Shown here: positions 1-10,754 of the stretch, piece after piece
Numbering within the stretch: position 1 is the first letter of the stretch
Layout of the letters: the number at the start of each line of letters is the position of its first letter
Assembly (NCBI GenBank): GCA_001692895.1
Contig: KV748179.1
Span: 4,291,222 to 4,355,221 of the forward strand
Length of the DNA stretch: 64,000 bases
Direction of reading: 5' to 3'
DNA from: Cenococcum geophilum 1.58
Lineage: Eukaryota > Ascomycota > Dothideomycetes > Gloniales > Gloniaceae
The notes under the pieces: model-generated
Seen by the model: the letters and a program-made list of their open reading frames with translations, nothing else
Databases searched by the model: none
Told to the model about the DNA's origin: nothing
Made by a program: the position numbers and the translations under genes

Positions 1-1410
1 CTTAGCACTCTTTCGGCTATCAGCCGAGACCTGATAGCGGATTCTACTTCGCTAGACTCAGGGTGTATGATGCTCTTTCAATTCTGATGATTACCTACTA
101 AGTCATTTCCCCCTGAAGTTTTCTCATACAACAACGATGAGCGAATAGCAAAGATACAAGAGCGAGCCGAACGATACTCAAACACTGCTCTTGCAAATGG
201 GGCCTATCAAACATGGGACTGGTAAGTGCCTTGGGAATTATTCAAACAACATCTGATCATCACAGCAACGAAGAAACAGCTCAGCTCGTCAACATAGCCG
301 CCAGATGTGCCAAAGCCGTGTACCCAGGGGAAAGCCAGCCTGACATCCCCCGCCATTCTATCCGGCAGACGTTCAAGCTTGAGCCTTCCTCATTTGATAG
401 TTTGACCAAGGTTTCGGCACTTTACGTTGCAGAGCGAGTCTCCGTTGATGACGGAAGACTCACAACGATTGTGGTGTCTATCCGGGGGAGCAAGAGCATT
501 GTCGATTGGATGGTAAATGCAAACAACCACGCCGCAGACGTGAAAGACTTCATCGTATATCCCCTCCATTCTCATCCTTCCGTCCATCCGCTAACCCCAT
601 GCACCAAAGAACATGGAAACCCTCAACATGCTCACCGGGCAGAATGACACCGGTGCCCTCCTCGTCCACCGCGGCTTCCTCGCCTCAGCCCGCGAACTCG
701 CCCCCAAAATCCGCCCACACCTCGAATCCGCGCTCCGCAGCAACCCGGGCAACGTCAACGTCATCTTCACGGGACACAGTGCCGGCGGCGCGGTAGCCTC
801 GCTGCTCTACGCGCACTTCTTCTCCAACACCTTCACGCTGTACAGTTTCCTCGACGCCGCGCACATCAGCCTCTCCATCATCACGTTCGGCGCCCCGCCC
901 ATCTTCTCGCGAGACATCCTCCCCATCTTCAGCAGCATCCCACCGGGGCTGGTCGGGAAAGGCGAGCTGTGGAGCATCGTCAACGAGGGCGATCCGGTTC
1001 CGCGCGCTGATGACGCATACATCCGTGTGCTGCTGCGCCTCATCCAGAAGACCGACGCCGCAGGCGCTCCCGCACCGACAAATCGCTTCCTGGGCTTCGC
1101 CCAGAGGGGATCCTCAAAACCGCGCCAACAGCTTCCGCCGCTGTCGCTGCACGCGCTGGGTACTCTGATCGTGCTGCGCGACGCGAATGCCGATGCGGCG
1201 GACCCCGAGGCCGAGGAGGAGCTGCGGGCGGAGGTGCTTAGACCGCAGGAGCTGGGCACGCTGCTGTTTGCGAATTTTTTCGCGCATAAGATGAATTCAT
1301 ATTTGGAGGGGGTGGGTCGGGTTGCGAGGGGGGAAGTTAATGGGAAGAGCGGGTGGTTGCACAGTCAGTTGAGTAGGGTTGAGATGGAGCAGTTGGAGCG
1401 GTGGATTTGA
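1..1410 (+). CDS. Class 3 lipase (alpha/beta hydrolase), 5' end outside the window
   Basis: A triacylglycerol lipase-like serine hydrolase, cut by the left edge of the window. My model has exons 1-64, 119-221, 266-554 and 610-1410, giving about 418 visible residues in one frame. The introns of 55, 44 and 55 nt all join in phase; the 44-nt one is unusually short. The lipase elbow GHSAGG lies near visible residue 209, followed by NEGDPVPR (acidic residue region) and HKMNSYL near the C-terminus (likely catalytic His), the order expected of the lipase_3 family. The stretch around residue 130 (VVSIRGSKSIVDW) matches the conserved strand before the lid. A start at 213 is possible, but it would discard a well-formed upstream exon (ending QTWDW) and a GTAAGT donor, so I prefer the spliced model. 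No signal peptide can be judged because the N-terminus is missing. Physiological substrate unknown. Confidence 0.82.
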
Positions 1411-1908
1411 GGAGGAATGGCTGCTTTGTTGGAGATTAGGATTTGTGTTGGTTATTTTAGGAGTAATGAAATTCCGCTTGTAGATCGTATGATGTCATTT
1501 ACAAACGCTGGGAGTCGCATGTATCCCTTCGCCTGAAAATTTGTCCTACGGTTAACTATCGATAAGAGCAAAGCCAATAGAACCAATCCAATCACGTTCA
1601 CCTCGCCAGCGCACGGACCCACGAGATGGTAGGACACTACCAGGGAAGGGATATCGATCTTGATTCGTGCAATGCTAGATTTCCACAGCAGGAAGCGTCT
1701 AAATACACTTATTTCAATATGGGAGAAAGTTCTCGAAGCTCTAAGAACCGCCGATTTGCTTCTGCACCATAATAATTGTGCTATTCTGTATCGAAATCAG
1801 CCCTGCCTTACCCAGCGCCTCGATTCCAAAGAAATAACTCAGGACTCACCTCCTGCACGTCATAATCAATCAAGGTGAGACCTAATACTGCGTCAGCTTA
1901 CCCCCACT
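1411..1908. other. Intergenic, nothing recognised
   Basis: About 500 bases between convergent genes. Only short frames without protein-like character are present. It presumably holds the two 3' UTRs and terminators, but no defined signal was recognised. Confidence 0.5.
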
Positions 1909-2651
1909 CTAATACTCTTCGTATATATCTTCAAACTCACCTCTCCCCTCAGCAAACTGCTTCCCGCCAAAGATCAAGAACACCTGTGACTTGTCCTTGT
2001 CAATCCCCTTCTCCGACTTCAGCCGCTGGAAGAGCTCCTCCACGGTGCTGGTCACGGGAACGTTGCGCAGCGTGTGGGTCCTGTGGTCCTCCTGGAAGAA
2101 GATGTTGGACAGGCGCTTATCGCCCGGCGGGGCTGCAGCTTGACCATCGTACGGCGGCGGGTTCATCTGGAGCGGATTGAGTACTCCCGGGCCGCCTGCA
2201 TTAGGACGGGCAGGGGCATTGGCCTCGGGCACGACGTCGACGCGCGTGATGGTCATGCCCTGGTTCACAGTCAGTGCTACCTTTGTCACTTCTCAAGTCT
2301 TTTAGCATCCCCGGCCACATGGGCAAGTTGGACACTTCAAACGCCGAAAAGAACCCGAACGCACATTCTCGATCCCATACCCCGCCAATGTCATCTCTGT
2401 TCCTAGTCAGCTCTGCTCGAATCCCTATATATACCTATCGCACTACGCATACCTCCATCCGTCATCGGATTCCCAAACGCTGTCAGCTCCAACTCGGCCG
2501 GGCTAACGTAGCGGCCATGCTGCCGCTGTAGCTTCATCGCAACGACGGACTTGAAGCTGGACAGCCGCATGGCGCGCGAGATACCGGAGAAGTCGTAGCA
2601 CTCGCTCCCGTCGAGGTTGGCCACGATGATATTATCGAAGTATTCATCCAT
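1909..2651 (-). CDS. Small protein with a possible C-terminal ubiquitin-like (beta-grasp) half
   Basis: Two exons on the minus strand, 2651-2453 and 2291-1909, join in phase (GGAG|GTATGC donor, TTGAG acceptor) to give about 193 residues. The N-terminal 66 residues contain an RAMRLSSFKSVVAMKLQRQ segment. A Pro/Ala-rich linker (about 90-120) follows, then a C-terminal part around VPVTSTVEELFQRLKSE and SQVFLIFGGKQF that has the spacing of a ubiquitin-like fold: helix, then a strand with a K/GGKQ-like turn. That assignment is by eye and weak. The 161-nt intron is long for this window, so a further small exon may hide in it. A CT-rich putative promoter lies upstream. Function unknown. Confidence 0.55.
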
Positions 2652-3866
2652 TTTTGCGGTGAGGGTTCAGAGTTTGAGACGAGGAGAATCAAGGAATGGC
2701 TGTGGAATGGGACTTGAGGGGAGAGAGATGGCAAGGCTAGGTAGATAGAGCACCGTAGCTGCAGTGGTTACATACGGGGGGAGGGCGGTGCAGGCGATGG
2801 GTGGGGAGGGAGGCAAAGGTAGGAGGGGAGCTCCGCTCAGCCTGCTGCCAGCTTCCGACGCAAGGCAGAAATTCAAGAGCTCGAATCAGCAGCGAGCTGT
2901 TGCGGTTTGTCGAGGCAGGTGAGCGCCTCCGCATGAGGTGTTTCTGATTCTCGGTTCCTATCGAGGCGTTGCCGACTATCGTAGAGCCCCAACCAGCGCG
3001 GTCGATACGCGGGGGCGTGAGGGGGTGGCTAGTTAAGCCGCTGATTGTAAGAAAGCATGACCATTTCATGTTTTGTGGGAGCTAATAGGTAGAGTTTTGG
3101 ATCAGGCTGAGCAATTCTTTGGCGGGTACAAAGCCTTACTAAAAGTAAAGGAGAGCTGGACTGCTGAACTAGTTGCGCAATCGGCAAATCTCTTGGGGTC
3201 ATTTAAATATCCCTAGTTAAGTTATATGTGCTAGAAGACTGGACAATTGCTTTGTGCAGTACCTTTAATGTTTCGGTGTACCGGAACATTAGCACGAATT
3301 ACGTGATTATAAACAATCACCTCAAAGGGTTCTGAATGCCGAATCAGGACTAATGTTGTTCGCCTGTGACGTCTGAGCTAAAAGTCCGCAAAACTAGGCC
3401 TTAGTCAATGAGAGGGTCGTACCTTATCTGTCAAGTCGAGGAGAAAATAGAGCTTGAAACTAGTGGCCCGATATTGACCATATCTACAGGCTACTTGATC
3501 GGATCCCCTCCATGTCTCATATTGTAGAAGCTAAAGGGTGCAGCCTTGCATGAGCGGGCCCAAAGGCAATGCAAGAGAAGTAAAGTTCGTAGATTGAGGC
3601 GAAGTGCAGCGAACGCTTAAGGCACGAGGAAAGGACTGCGGAGTTTGCAAAACGTGTCTATCAGTCGTTGGTCCCCCGCTCAATGCAGAGCTATCACTTT
3701 AAGGCACTAGCCAAGGGTTCACCGGAGGCACCTCTCGTATTAACATTGTGGCGTGCAAGGCTAAACCTCGGTCTGATAAAAGTCACATCAGGACGTCAAA
3801 CCCTTCTTGCACTCCTTTCGGAACTGACACTAAAGTTGTGGATAGCGTTCTAATTGCATTAGAATA
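2652..3866. other. Intergenic and promoter region
   Basis: About 1.2 kb. The part next to the minus-strand gene is purine-rich on the plus strand (CT-rich in its transcription sense), as is common in fungal promoters. Open frames here are low-complexity Pro/Ser/Leu reads and are not supported as genes. Confidence 0.45.
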
Positions 3867-4223
3867 ATGGCCACGGATGACTTCGAAGTATGGAAGATTT
3901 GCTGGGAGGTAAACCTCCTCTTCCACACTACGATTCTCTGCAGCGCCTACAAATGCATATTCTGCAAAAAGAGCGAGACGTCGAACAGAACGATGGGTTC
4001 TGACTTTGCGCTCGTTGCGGCGCGTTGCTCTGCGAATCATGATCCCAGGGTATTCGAAGGGAGCAGTCGCATTGGAGTGTGTCCAGCCTGCGAAATAGAT
4101 CTTGTGCAGAATATCGCGGAGAGAAAGCAGGTATGCTTTAAGGACGGGTGTAGAAGATTGATGATGGCGGTTAAGTATACGATAAAGCAGAGGCTGGGGC
4201 AGAAAGAGATCGTGGAGAAGTAG
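3867..4223 (+). CDS. Doubtful Cys-rich open frame just upstream of the RBR ligase gene
   Basis: An open frame of 118 residues with Cys pairs CIFC and CPAC plus a CFKDGC motif, 55 bases before the first clear exon of the RBR gene. It could be an N-terminal exon of that gene or a separate short gene. I could not find a splice junction that links it in frame. The antisense strand is also open here (3783-4373) over 196 residues in the codon-aligned frame, so one of the two may be a shadow of the other. No family recognised. Confidence 0.25.
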   Translation: MATDDFEVWKICWEVNLLFHTTILCSAYKCIFCKKSETSNRTMGSDFALVAARCSANHDPRVFEGSSRIGVCPACEIDLVQNIAERKQVCFKDGCRRLMMAVKYTIKQRLGQKEIVEK

Positions 4224-4278
4224 GTAGAAGAGGTTCATATCGTTAAGTGCGGCGTCTTGCAGCGCCAATCCGTATTCC

Positions 4279-5264
4279 ATGACCGTTAACGCGTTCATTA
4301 GATATCTTGCTATTGTGCATAAGAATCGATTTTTCGAGTGTAATACCTGCTTTTGCGAATTATCCCTCGACAATCCGGAGGAATGGGTCAGGGCTCCGAC
4401 TAGTAAATGTGTTCACGATGCGATTACTTGTCGAGATTGTCTAGCCAGGTATATCGAGGACGCTGTACAAAGCAACAGATGGCACTCAATCAAGTGCCCA
4501 GATGCGAAATGCGAGGAAAAGCTTGACGGTCGTGACGTACACCAGTTCGCACCCCCCGAAATCTTCAGGCGGTAAGTGAGATAAGATTAGATCTATCCCC
4601 GTGGTAGGGACTAGAAGCGCTGATAAATGAGCAGATATGACGAGAACGTTACACGAGCGAATCTCTCAAAGATGCCGAACTTTCGGTGGTGCTACTATCT
4701 GGGATGCGGTAATGGTCAGATCGTAAACAGTAGAGGTGCGCAACAGGAATGGAGATGCAAGAGATGCACACGAATGAACTGCTTCGATTGTAAACACGAA
4801 GGCCACCCTGGCGAGACCTGCGCCCAGCACGAACAGCTGAAGCCCCATCGAGCCAATAATGAGAACGAAGTACGGAGAATAAGTAAAAGGTGCCCAAAGA
4901 ACGGTTGCGGAAGGCGGATATATAAAGTCGCAGGTTGCGTACACATGTTCTGTGATCCGAAATATGGTAAGCACATCGACTCCGAACAAATTCGTGACTA
5001 ACTTGGTACGTAAAAGATGGCTGCGGAATCAAATTCTGCTGGAAATGCAAGGTCATATTCCCAAAGAAGGCGGGACAAGAGAGTAGTACCGGGTATTCCG
5101 CATGGGACTACAAGCATCTTCAGGGATGCAAGTTCATCAATGGACGATTCGAGGCCGCTTCAACCTTACCGCGGCCTGAACGGGGTGATCCGCAGTATCG
5201 TGATGATTGGGACCAGGACCCTGGGTATGAAGAAGGCAATTCTGATTCAGAACAGTGGATTTGA
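4279..5264 (+). CDS. RBR (RING-IBR-RING) E3 ubiquitin ligase-like protein
   Basis: Three exons (4279-4571, 4635-4966, 5017-5264) join in phase to about 290 residues. The introns are 63 and 50 nt, with a GACTAAC branch point in the second. RING1 ligands are visible as CNTC, KCVHDAITCRDC and KCPDAKC. The IBR is seen as WCYYLGC, CKRC, CFDC and H-x4-C. RING2 is seen as RCPKNGC, GCVHMFC, CGIKFCWKC, with the second intron splitting it. RBR enzymes pass ubiquitin through a catalytic cysteine in RING2, which should lie in the GCVHMFC segment here. The C-terminal tail after RING2 is acidic (DDWDQDPGYEEGNSDSEQW). The true start may lie upstream, because the frame is open to about 4228 and an AG at 4261-4262 could be an acceptor. 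Substrate unknown. It converges on the membrane-protein gene downstream. Confidence 0.8.
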
Positions 5265-5417
5265 ACCATCGGAGATACGTCGAGTGCGTTTACTGGCAAT
5301 ATAACTACCTAAAGAGCGTTGATAGAGCAAGTTATCGATGTCGACAGGCAGGGAACAAACACATGCTAAACGCCTTGAAAATCACAGTGAGAGCCGACGG
5401 TTGAATCTTGTGAATTC

Positions 5418-6548
5418 CTAAGCGCGTGACATGTCGACAGAACCACGGCCGAGAAACCTAGAGATGTGAGGGAGTCTCAATGCTTCCGGACGTTGCGGTG
5501 CTACGCCTCGAAGTCGTTGCAGTACTCGCTCAATAACCCCCGTTTCCTCCTCCTCACCCTCCCCCTCTTCTTTCGGGAAATAAGTGACATCCATAGGCCA
5601 GCCAGGCTTGTCGTACCCGCTGAGCAGTTCGGTGTATTTGCTCAAGAAGATCCATTCCACTCTGCCCACGCAAAACAAGGACCTCCACATATGATCGGCG
5701 ATCGTAACGGCCACCCAAACCGTTGCCATCCCTCCAGTCGTGTCAATGCTCGGACAAAATGTAGCAGGTTGTAGCAGTGGAACACCAGCCCAGATCGCGA
5801 AACCGGCAGCCATGCGCATGAAGTTAAAGAAGATAGACCAACAAGTCCATAGCTGCGTGGCGCGACGTCCTGATTGAAATATTCCTGCTTTTATACAAAC
5901 CAGCAGTGCAAAAAAAGATAGCACCCACATGCCAACGCCCAGCTTGGATCCATCTCTCATGCGTTTTAAGCCAAGTTGAGCTTGGGCGACGGATTCCGCG
6001 TCTAGAGAGGGGTCCCAGGAGACGTGGTTGGGAATCGACTTGCGTATGCCGTCATATATACCAATGGTAAACATGCCTAGGACACCTTCGACGAACTGCA
6101 TCTCGATGGCATTCTCAAGGTAGAGGGCGGGATTTATAATCGTCAGTAAAGAAATAAAAGTAGCAGCAAGCGGTCGGATGGCAATGATCCAGTACATATC
6201 GGTGAAACTGTTGCAGGAAGATATATAGCAGGAGGGTGAGGCCGGATCGCAGGTCCCGTTACAACCGAGCAGAGCGGCCGCTGATACATTCCAGACGACA
6301 GCTTGCAGAAGAAAACTGCCGAGCATTGAGAAGACGAAGCGGGTATAGTATAAATCTCCAAGACCGCGATATTCTGAGAAGAAGGCCAATTTACGGCGAA
6401 CGCCAGATGAGCCAAAGATGAGACCGCACACCGCGGTTGGGACCCATAGTGAGACGAGAAGCAGGAGAGTGGTTGTGAAGGTTTTGCATACTCCCCCAGA
6501 CTGCATAAGTTCGAAATAGTTGGCTGGAGAAGTCTCTCGAAAAGACAT
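5418..6548 (-). CDS. Six-helix integral membrane protein, family not recognised
   Basis: Single-exon frame of 376 residues. Hydrophobic segments lie at about 24-45, 70-95, 118-143, 203-224, 234-259 and 275-297. Between segments 2 and 3 is a Cys-rich loop (CNGTCDPASPSCYISSC) that looks extracytoplasmic and disulphide-bonded, with one NGT glycosylation site. The C-terminal tail after residue 300 is hydrophilic, with an acidic run (EEGEGEEEE) followed by basic stretches. The layout resembles uncharacterised fungal multi-pass proteins, but I do not recognise the family. The start at MSFRETS is the first Met of the frame. It is transcribed away from the coiled-coil gene on its other side, with about 515 bases of shared promoter space. 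Confidence 0.75.
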   Translation of the reverse strand: MSFRETSPANYFELMQSGGVCKTFTTTLLLLVSLWVPTAVCGLIFGSSGVRRKLAFFSEYRGLGDLYYTRFVFSMLGSFLLQAVVWNVSAAALLGCNGTCDPASPSCYISSCNSFTDMYWIIAIRPLAATFISLLTIINPALYLENAIEMQFVEGVLGMFTIGIYDGIRKSIPNHVSWDPSLDAESVAQAQLGLKRMRDGSKLGVGMWVLSFFALLVCIKAGIFQSGRRATQLWTCWSIFFNFMRMAAGFAIWAGVPLLQPATFCPSIDTTGGMATVWVAVTIADHMWRSLFCVGRVEWIFLSKYTELLSGYDKPGWPMDVTYFPKEEGEGEEEETGVIERVLQRLRGVAPQRPEALRLPHISRFLGRGSVDMSRA

Positions 6549-7063
6549 TGTGTATTCCCTCTGAGATGTTTTTGTGCAGGCAGGCTAACCAGCACAAAAA
6601 TGAACAGCTTTGTTGAACACGGGGGTGTCCAGCTCGATTGAGCCTTCGAGAGTCCGGAAGTAGGAGGCCGCCTGCACAAGGCAGAGCTCGTGCTTCTTGT
6701 GCAGCTCGGCGAAGCTAAGGCAAACCCTAAATCATTGGTTCTTGCGCCACGCATTGACTTTCCGGCTTCATGAGAAGGCAGTCCAATCACTAGAACCAGA
6801 TGCGATAAGTCATGGGATACAATGCTGGCTCCCAAGCGAAGTGGCCGTCTGGTGGGCGGGGCGATGAACAGTCGCTGCCTGCAGGCTGTCACGCTGCAGC
6901 CCTCCAGCAGCGGCCGCCAGGCTGGCTTAGCTTCTGCGCATAGCTTTGAAAACGAGTCCCGTGAGTTCCACATTCTTTCGCTACCTGCAATTTGAGACCC
7001 ATTGCATCAGGGTCGTCTGCTCTTGACGAGAAATATTGATATAGTTCCAGTACCGCGCTGACC
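6549..7063. other. Shared upstream region of two divergent genes
   Basis: 515 bases between two divergently transcribed genes. Frames running through it are antisense or out-of-frame continuations and look artefactual. No specific operator was recognised. Confidence 0.45.
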
Positions 7064-7648
7064 ATGCCACCACTGCGACGCGGTGTTGTTCTCCAACGCC
7101 GCTGGACCGATGCAGACGGCGAGAAGGTCGGCCTCTGGCTTGCTTGTGGGATCCTCCTTAGCATCTGCTTCTTCGCTATCCTGCTAGCCGCTTTCAACTT
7201 ATTTCTTAATAATCCTCTAAGACGATACCGAGTTCTAAGGAAAAAAGAAAAAGATAAAGACAGACGAATATCGACTTTGACCTCAAAGGTCGACGACTTA
7301 AACAAGACTATTTCGCAAAGCGAACGCGAAGTTCGCAACGAACGAGGCCGAGTCCAGCAGACGATGGACGCCATGGGGAACTATAGAAGGGATATTGCTG
7401 ACAAAAATATCATCATCGCCCAAAAAGAGGGTCGTATAGCGGGTTTGCTGCCGTTTGAAGAGGAAGCCAATCGACTCCGACCTGCAGTTGGACAGAAGGA
7501 TGATCAAATTCGGGACCTGCGGCACCAACTAGACCAGATGACGCAAGACCGCGACCAAGAGCAGAGAGCTAAGGAAGAGAGCAACCGCAGACTTGCATTT
7601 GTGACTGCGCAGGTGGCTGAATTCCAGACGAGAGGAGGGTTTGACTGA
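7064..7648 (+). CDS. Single-pass membrane protein with a long coiled coil
   Basis: An intronless frame of 194 residues. A short basic N-terminus is followed by one transmembrane segment at about 23-48 (LWLACGILLSICFFAILLAA). From residue 52 to the end the chain is highly charged and heptad-like (KKEKDKDRRISTLTSKVDDLNK, then repeated QKDDQIRDLRHQLDQM-type stretches), so a long coiled coil is likely. This fits a membrane-anchored tether or scaffold, but no family was recognised. The first Met, MPPLRRG, is taken as the start. Confidence 0.65.
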   Translation: MPPLRRGVVLQRRWTDADGEKVGLWLACGILLSICFFAILLAAFNLFLNNPLRRYRVLRKKEKDKDRRISTLTSKVDDLNKTISQSEREVRNERGRVQQTMDAMGNYRRDIADKNIIIAQKEGRIAGLLPFEEEANRLRPAVGQKDDQIRDLRHQLDQMTQDRDQEQRAKEESNRRLAFVTAQVAEFQTRGGFD

Positions 7649-7830
7649 GGTACCAAGACCATCCGTTACAATTTGTGTCTGAAGTATAGCTTAATATAGT
7701 GATTGCAATATGGGATAAGTGGGTAATATAACTTACATTTCTGGCCCAAAGGGCGCCAAAGACACCGGTAATTATACGGTGTCATAGACTTTAATCTCTA
7801 ACCGCATAAATTCATTCCCACTTCCGAATC

Positions 7831-9010
7831 TCATCTCTCATCACTGCCCCCCTTTGGCCCCGCAGGCTTGCTCAGCCTACAACTCGATGCACCCGTATCC
7901 AACTCTACATTACTTGTCGAATACGGCAACGAAAGCTCAAACCACTGGGGCTGAATAACTAGCTTCACTGGCTGCAGTAGCTCTTCTTCCAGGCTCAACC
8001 ACTTCTCTTCCCACAATCTCGTCGAATCAATCAACACCACGCATAACTCTCTCAACCCGCGCAATGACGCAATAATCTGCCACGCACGGATCCACTTCTC
8101 TGTGTCTTCGGGGTATGCGAGCTTGGATTTCGAAGAGAGGGATTTCAGAGCGGGGTAGGTGCGGCGGTAGTAGGGGAGGGCACGGATGTGCCAGCGGAGT
8201 CGGAGGGTACGGATTGTATTGAGTCGGGGCGCTGGAATCCGCTGCGGGAGGTGAAGGAGGTGGGTTACGTGGAGGAGAGAAAATGTATGGGATTTGTAGA
8301 GGGTGGGGATGGCTTCGGAGTACCTGGGGTTGGTTAGATGCCTTTTAGGGAGAATTGATAGCGACAGTGGAGTTTGAGACTTACACCCTTCGACATATCA
8401 TGAGATAACCCAGAATCCATGTCCCCAGCCTTTTGCCTACGTTCCCGCCTGCGAGCACGCGGCAGCTGCATCCGCCCAGCGCGAAGCCCAGATTCCCCTC
8501 CTCGCAGAGAAAATGCTCGAATTTGCCCTTGCCGGCTAGCGTTAAATGAATAACTTCCTTCCCTACGACCAGCTCGTAAATCATCCGTCTCAACTCCAAC
8601 GGTAGCTTGTTGAAAAACAGCGACTGGTCCTGCGGCGAAGTCCTCGCATCAAGCTCTGGATCATGCGTCGAAGTAATACTCAGCGTGCTCCTCCTCCGAT
8701 GAACAGGCGACTTCAAACCCTCCACCCTAGGCTTCAATTGCTTCTTCGAAAAAGCCTTCGATCTCGCGTGTCTCTGCTGCCCCTCACTCGGAATGTCGTG
8801 CGGGACCCAGCGGATAGCGGGTAGACAAGCCAGCATTCGGCCGCGCATTGGGACAGCGACTCCTGAGTCCACCGAGGCCATGGGGGATACAAAAGAGGGA
8901 GGGGGAGAGAGGTGTATGCGTCCGAGTGAGAGGAGGTCAGGTTCTTTATTAGTATCGTAATGCTGCATGCCAAGGCGGGCACTGGAATGATTGGCTGTGG
9001 CAGCTACCAC
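7831..9010 (-). CDS. 2EXR/DUF7730-like fungal protein
   Basis: Exons 9010-8385 and 8323-7831 join in phase across a 61-nt intron (GTAAGT donor, CTAAC branch) to about 372 residues. From about residue 130 it reads FNKLPLELRRMIYELVVG, the hallmark of the large 2EXR/DUF7730 families of filamentous fungi. These resemble degenerate F-box starts. They continue with a Cys-containing core (GGCSCRVLAGG) and, across the exon junction, CRRVYSEAIPTLY, the usual motif of the family. The first 125 residues are low in complexity and basic. The families are abundant in Pezizomycotina, with no firmly assigned function. The Met at 9010 is the first of the frame; a start at the third Met (about 8878) is also possible. 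Confidence 0.75.
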
Positions 9011-9198
9011 TAAAATTTACTGTAATGTATAACCTTGCAGTGCAATACCAAGCTACAAGTGCGGGTCAGCCACTGCCTGCTTGTGGCGGCGATAGTTATC
9101 CTGTACCAAATCACCTTAATTACCGTCAGGTATTACTCCCTTGTGACGGTTACGCGCCTCAACCTGTTCGGTATTGTGCACTAGTTTCTATTTACTAA

Positions 9199-9312
9199 AG
9201 GGTACTGCTAATCATACACTCCCTAATTACTGCGCGTACAATAGACCTATAACCCCTTCCTAAACAGGCCTGCGCAGGTTAGAACATCACGTGTGGTTGA
9301 CTTGTTTGCATC
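9199..9312. repeat. Left terminal inverted repeat of the MULE-like remnant
   Basis: Matches the reverse complement of 10411-10500 in at least three blocks, including AGAACATC[AG]CGTG[TC]GGTTGACTTGTTTGC. About 40 extra bases separate the two outer blocks compared with the right arm. Confidence 0.7.
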
Positions 9313-9377
9313 TGCATCAGTGCGCGACGATCGCGCCCATACCCAAACCAACACCTTACTTTTCCCTACATCTACCA

Positions 9378-9685
9378 TGNCTCTCAACCCACCTCCGTTG
9401 AAGCTGTACGATTGCGCTCAGTTTGCCCTTAATGATATCAACGAGTTCGCCAAGGGGCAGGGCTATACAGTGTCAAAATTCCGCTCAAAAACTGACAAGC
9501 AGTCACCACCAACTGTGCGCAAGATGTGGCTCCGGTGCGCCAAAGGCAACAGCTTCAAAGGGACTGCCCGAAAGCGCCTGACTTGTAAGGCATTGGCAGT
9601 AGTATTCTATAAGCTTACAGCAGTTGTGGGGCCTTGTCCTTTCAAGAGGACTTTGCTGAGGGTCCTTTGGTACATGTTGACCTGA
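9378..9685 (+). pseudogene. FAR1-like DNA-binding domain fragment of a MULE transposase
   Basis: Starts at ATG 9378, whose second codon contains an undetermined base (N at 9380). The reading LYDCAQFALNDINEFAKGQG, then KFRSKTDK and VRKMWLRCAKG, is the FAR1-type zinc-finger start of fungal Mutator-like transposases (the usual pattern ends in WLRCDRGG). After about 75 residues the family signal fades, and the MULE catalytic domain is absent, so this is a truncated relic. Confidence 0.6.
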
Positions 9686-9769
9686 AAATAAGGTCTGAAA
9701 ATGAGGACTCGTGTGTTTATTGAGTGTGGCTCTAAGGCCTCTATATATACACCAGATAGGTGATAAATA

Positions 9770-9792
9770 GAATGACGACGTAGTCGTCATTC
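9770..9792. repeat. Perfect 10/3/10 inverted repeat
   Basis: GAATGACGAC, three bases, then its exact reverse complement. It lies in the interior of the MULE-like remnant. It may be a hairpin or a protein-binding palindrome; no role is known. Confidence 0.6.
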
Positions 9793-10410
9793 GGTAGTGG
9801 AAACAGGTAATTAGACATTCGATGAGACATATGATGGTAAATAGCGGGGTAATGAGACATAGGGTACTAGGTATCACAAACAGTGATAAGTACGTCATTC
9901 TCAGTTCGACAGTACATTTTGAAATCAAGGCTTGATGTGGTATCACCTCCCACGGTGGTGAGCGTCCTGCCATTATCGATAAGGATTGGCCGATTAAACA
10001 AGCTGAATTCGAGCTTGATCGTGAGGCTTCTAATATCGTCCAAATTGTATGTACAGAGTAAGTAGTCCGTGCACGAATACCAGAATCAAAACGCGTTTTG
10101 GGTATGGGCATCAAATTTATCTGATCTGATCGGCTAGACCTTGTCGATAACCTGAGGACCCAAATCATCGTGCTAAGGGATATTGCTATACAAGCCTTAT
10201 TTCTTAGCGTCTAGTCAGTCGATATGTTCCTGCCAGCAACGCCTTGTTTTGCAGAGCGGCATATTGCAGAGCTTGCAGCTAAAGGAAGTCCTCGGCGTGC
10301 GTTAAGGCCTCTTAGGACTATGTTTTGATATTCGCGCACGGACCACTTTACTTATCGATAACGGCAGGCACCACCGTGTGAGGCGGTAGTCATTTTAAAA
10401 GTTTGATTTT

Positions 10411-10500
10411 CGCAAACAAGTCAACCGCACGCGATGTTCTAACATGAACAGGAAGCAGCGAAGCCTGTTTAGGACGATTAGCAGTGCCCCGAACTTTTAG
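10411..10500. repeat. Right terminal inverted repeat of the MULE-like remnant
   Basis: Inverted counterpart of the left arm. It contains CAAACAAGTCAACCGC, GATGTTCTAAC, GCCTGTTTAGGA and GATTAGCAGTGCC in that order. Confidence 0.7.
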
Positions 10501-10754
10501 TCATCCTCGCCCGCAAGGCTGCCTTCGAGACTTTCGTTTTTCCTTCTTTTCCTTCTCTTAGTTTCTCGTGGTTTAACCATTTCTCCTGTGTAGAGCCTAA
10601 CTCTCCTGCTCTGTGAGAGATGCTGAATTACTGAGCGCTAAGACTCCTGTTGAGCAAATTGACGGCACTAAACTCCACGGAGAAACCCTGCGGAACCGAC
10701 CGATACAATTAAAGACACTATCGAACATCTCACGTCTTTGACCTACGAGCGAGT

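Larger units (their letters stand above)
9199..10500 (+). mobile_element. Mutator-like (MULE/Hop-type) DNA transposon remnant
   Basis: The two ends carry inverted repeats. The left end reads GTACTGCTAATC, then TCCTAAACAGGC, then GGTTAGAACATC and GTTGACTTGTTTG. The same blocks occur inverted between about 10411 and 10488, with small insertions in the left arm. Inside, at the left, is a fragment of a FAR1-like zinc-finger domain found in MULE transposases. The interior is too short (about 1.3 kb) for a full transposase, so the copy is internally deleted and non-autonomous. I could not find the expected 8-11 bp target duplication, so the exact ends are uncertain by about 10 bases. The right end lies only about 250 bases before the NLR start codon. 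Confidence 0.65.

Noticed and set aside
2667-3069. Overlapping minus-strand frames rich in Pro/Leu/Ser
   Set aside because: They lie in the CT-rich upstream region of the 1909-2651 gene and have no motif.
9503-10168. 221-residue minus-strand frame in the MULE remnant
   Set aside because: No domain, and it overlaps the transposase fragment and a palindrome. Composition is not protein-like.
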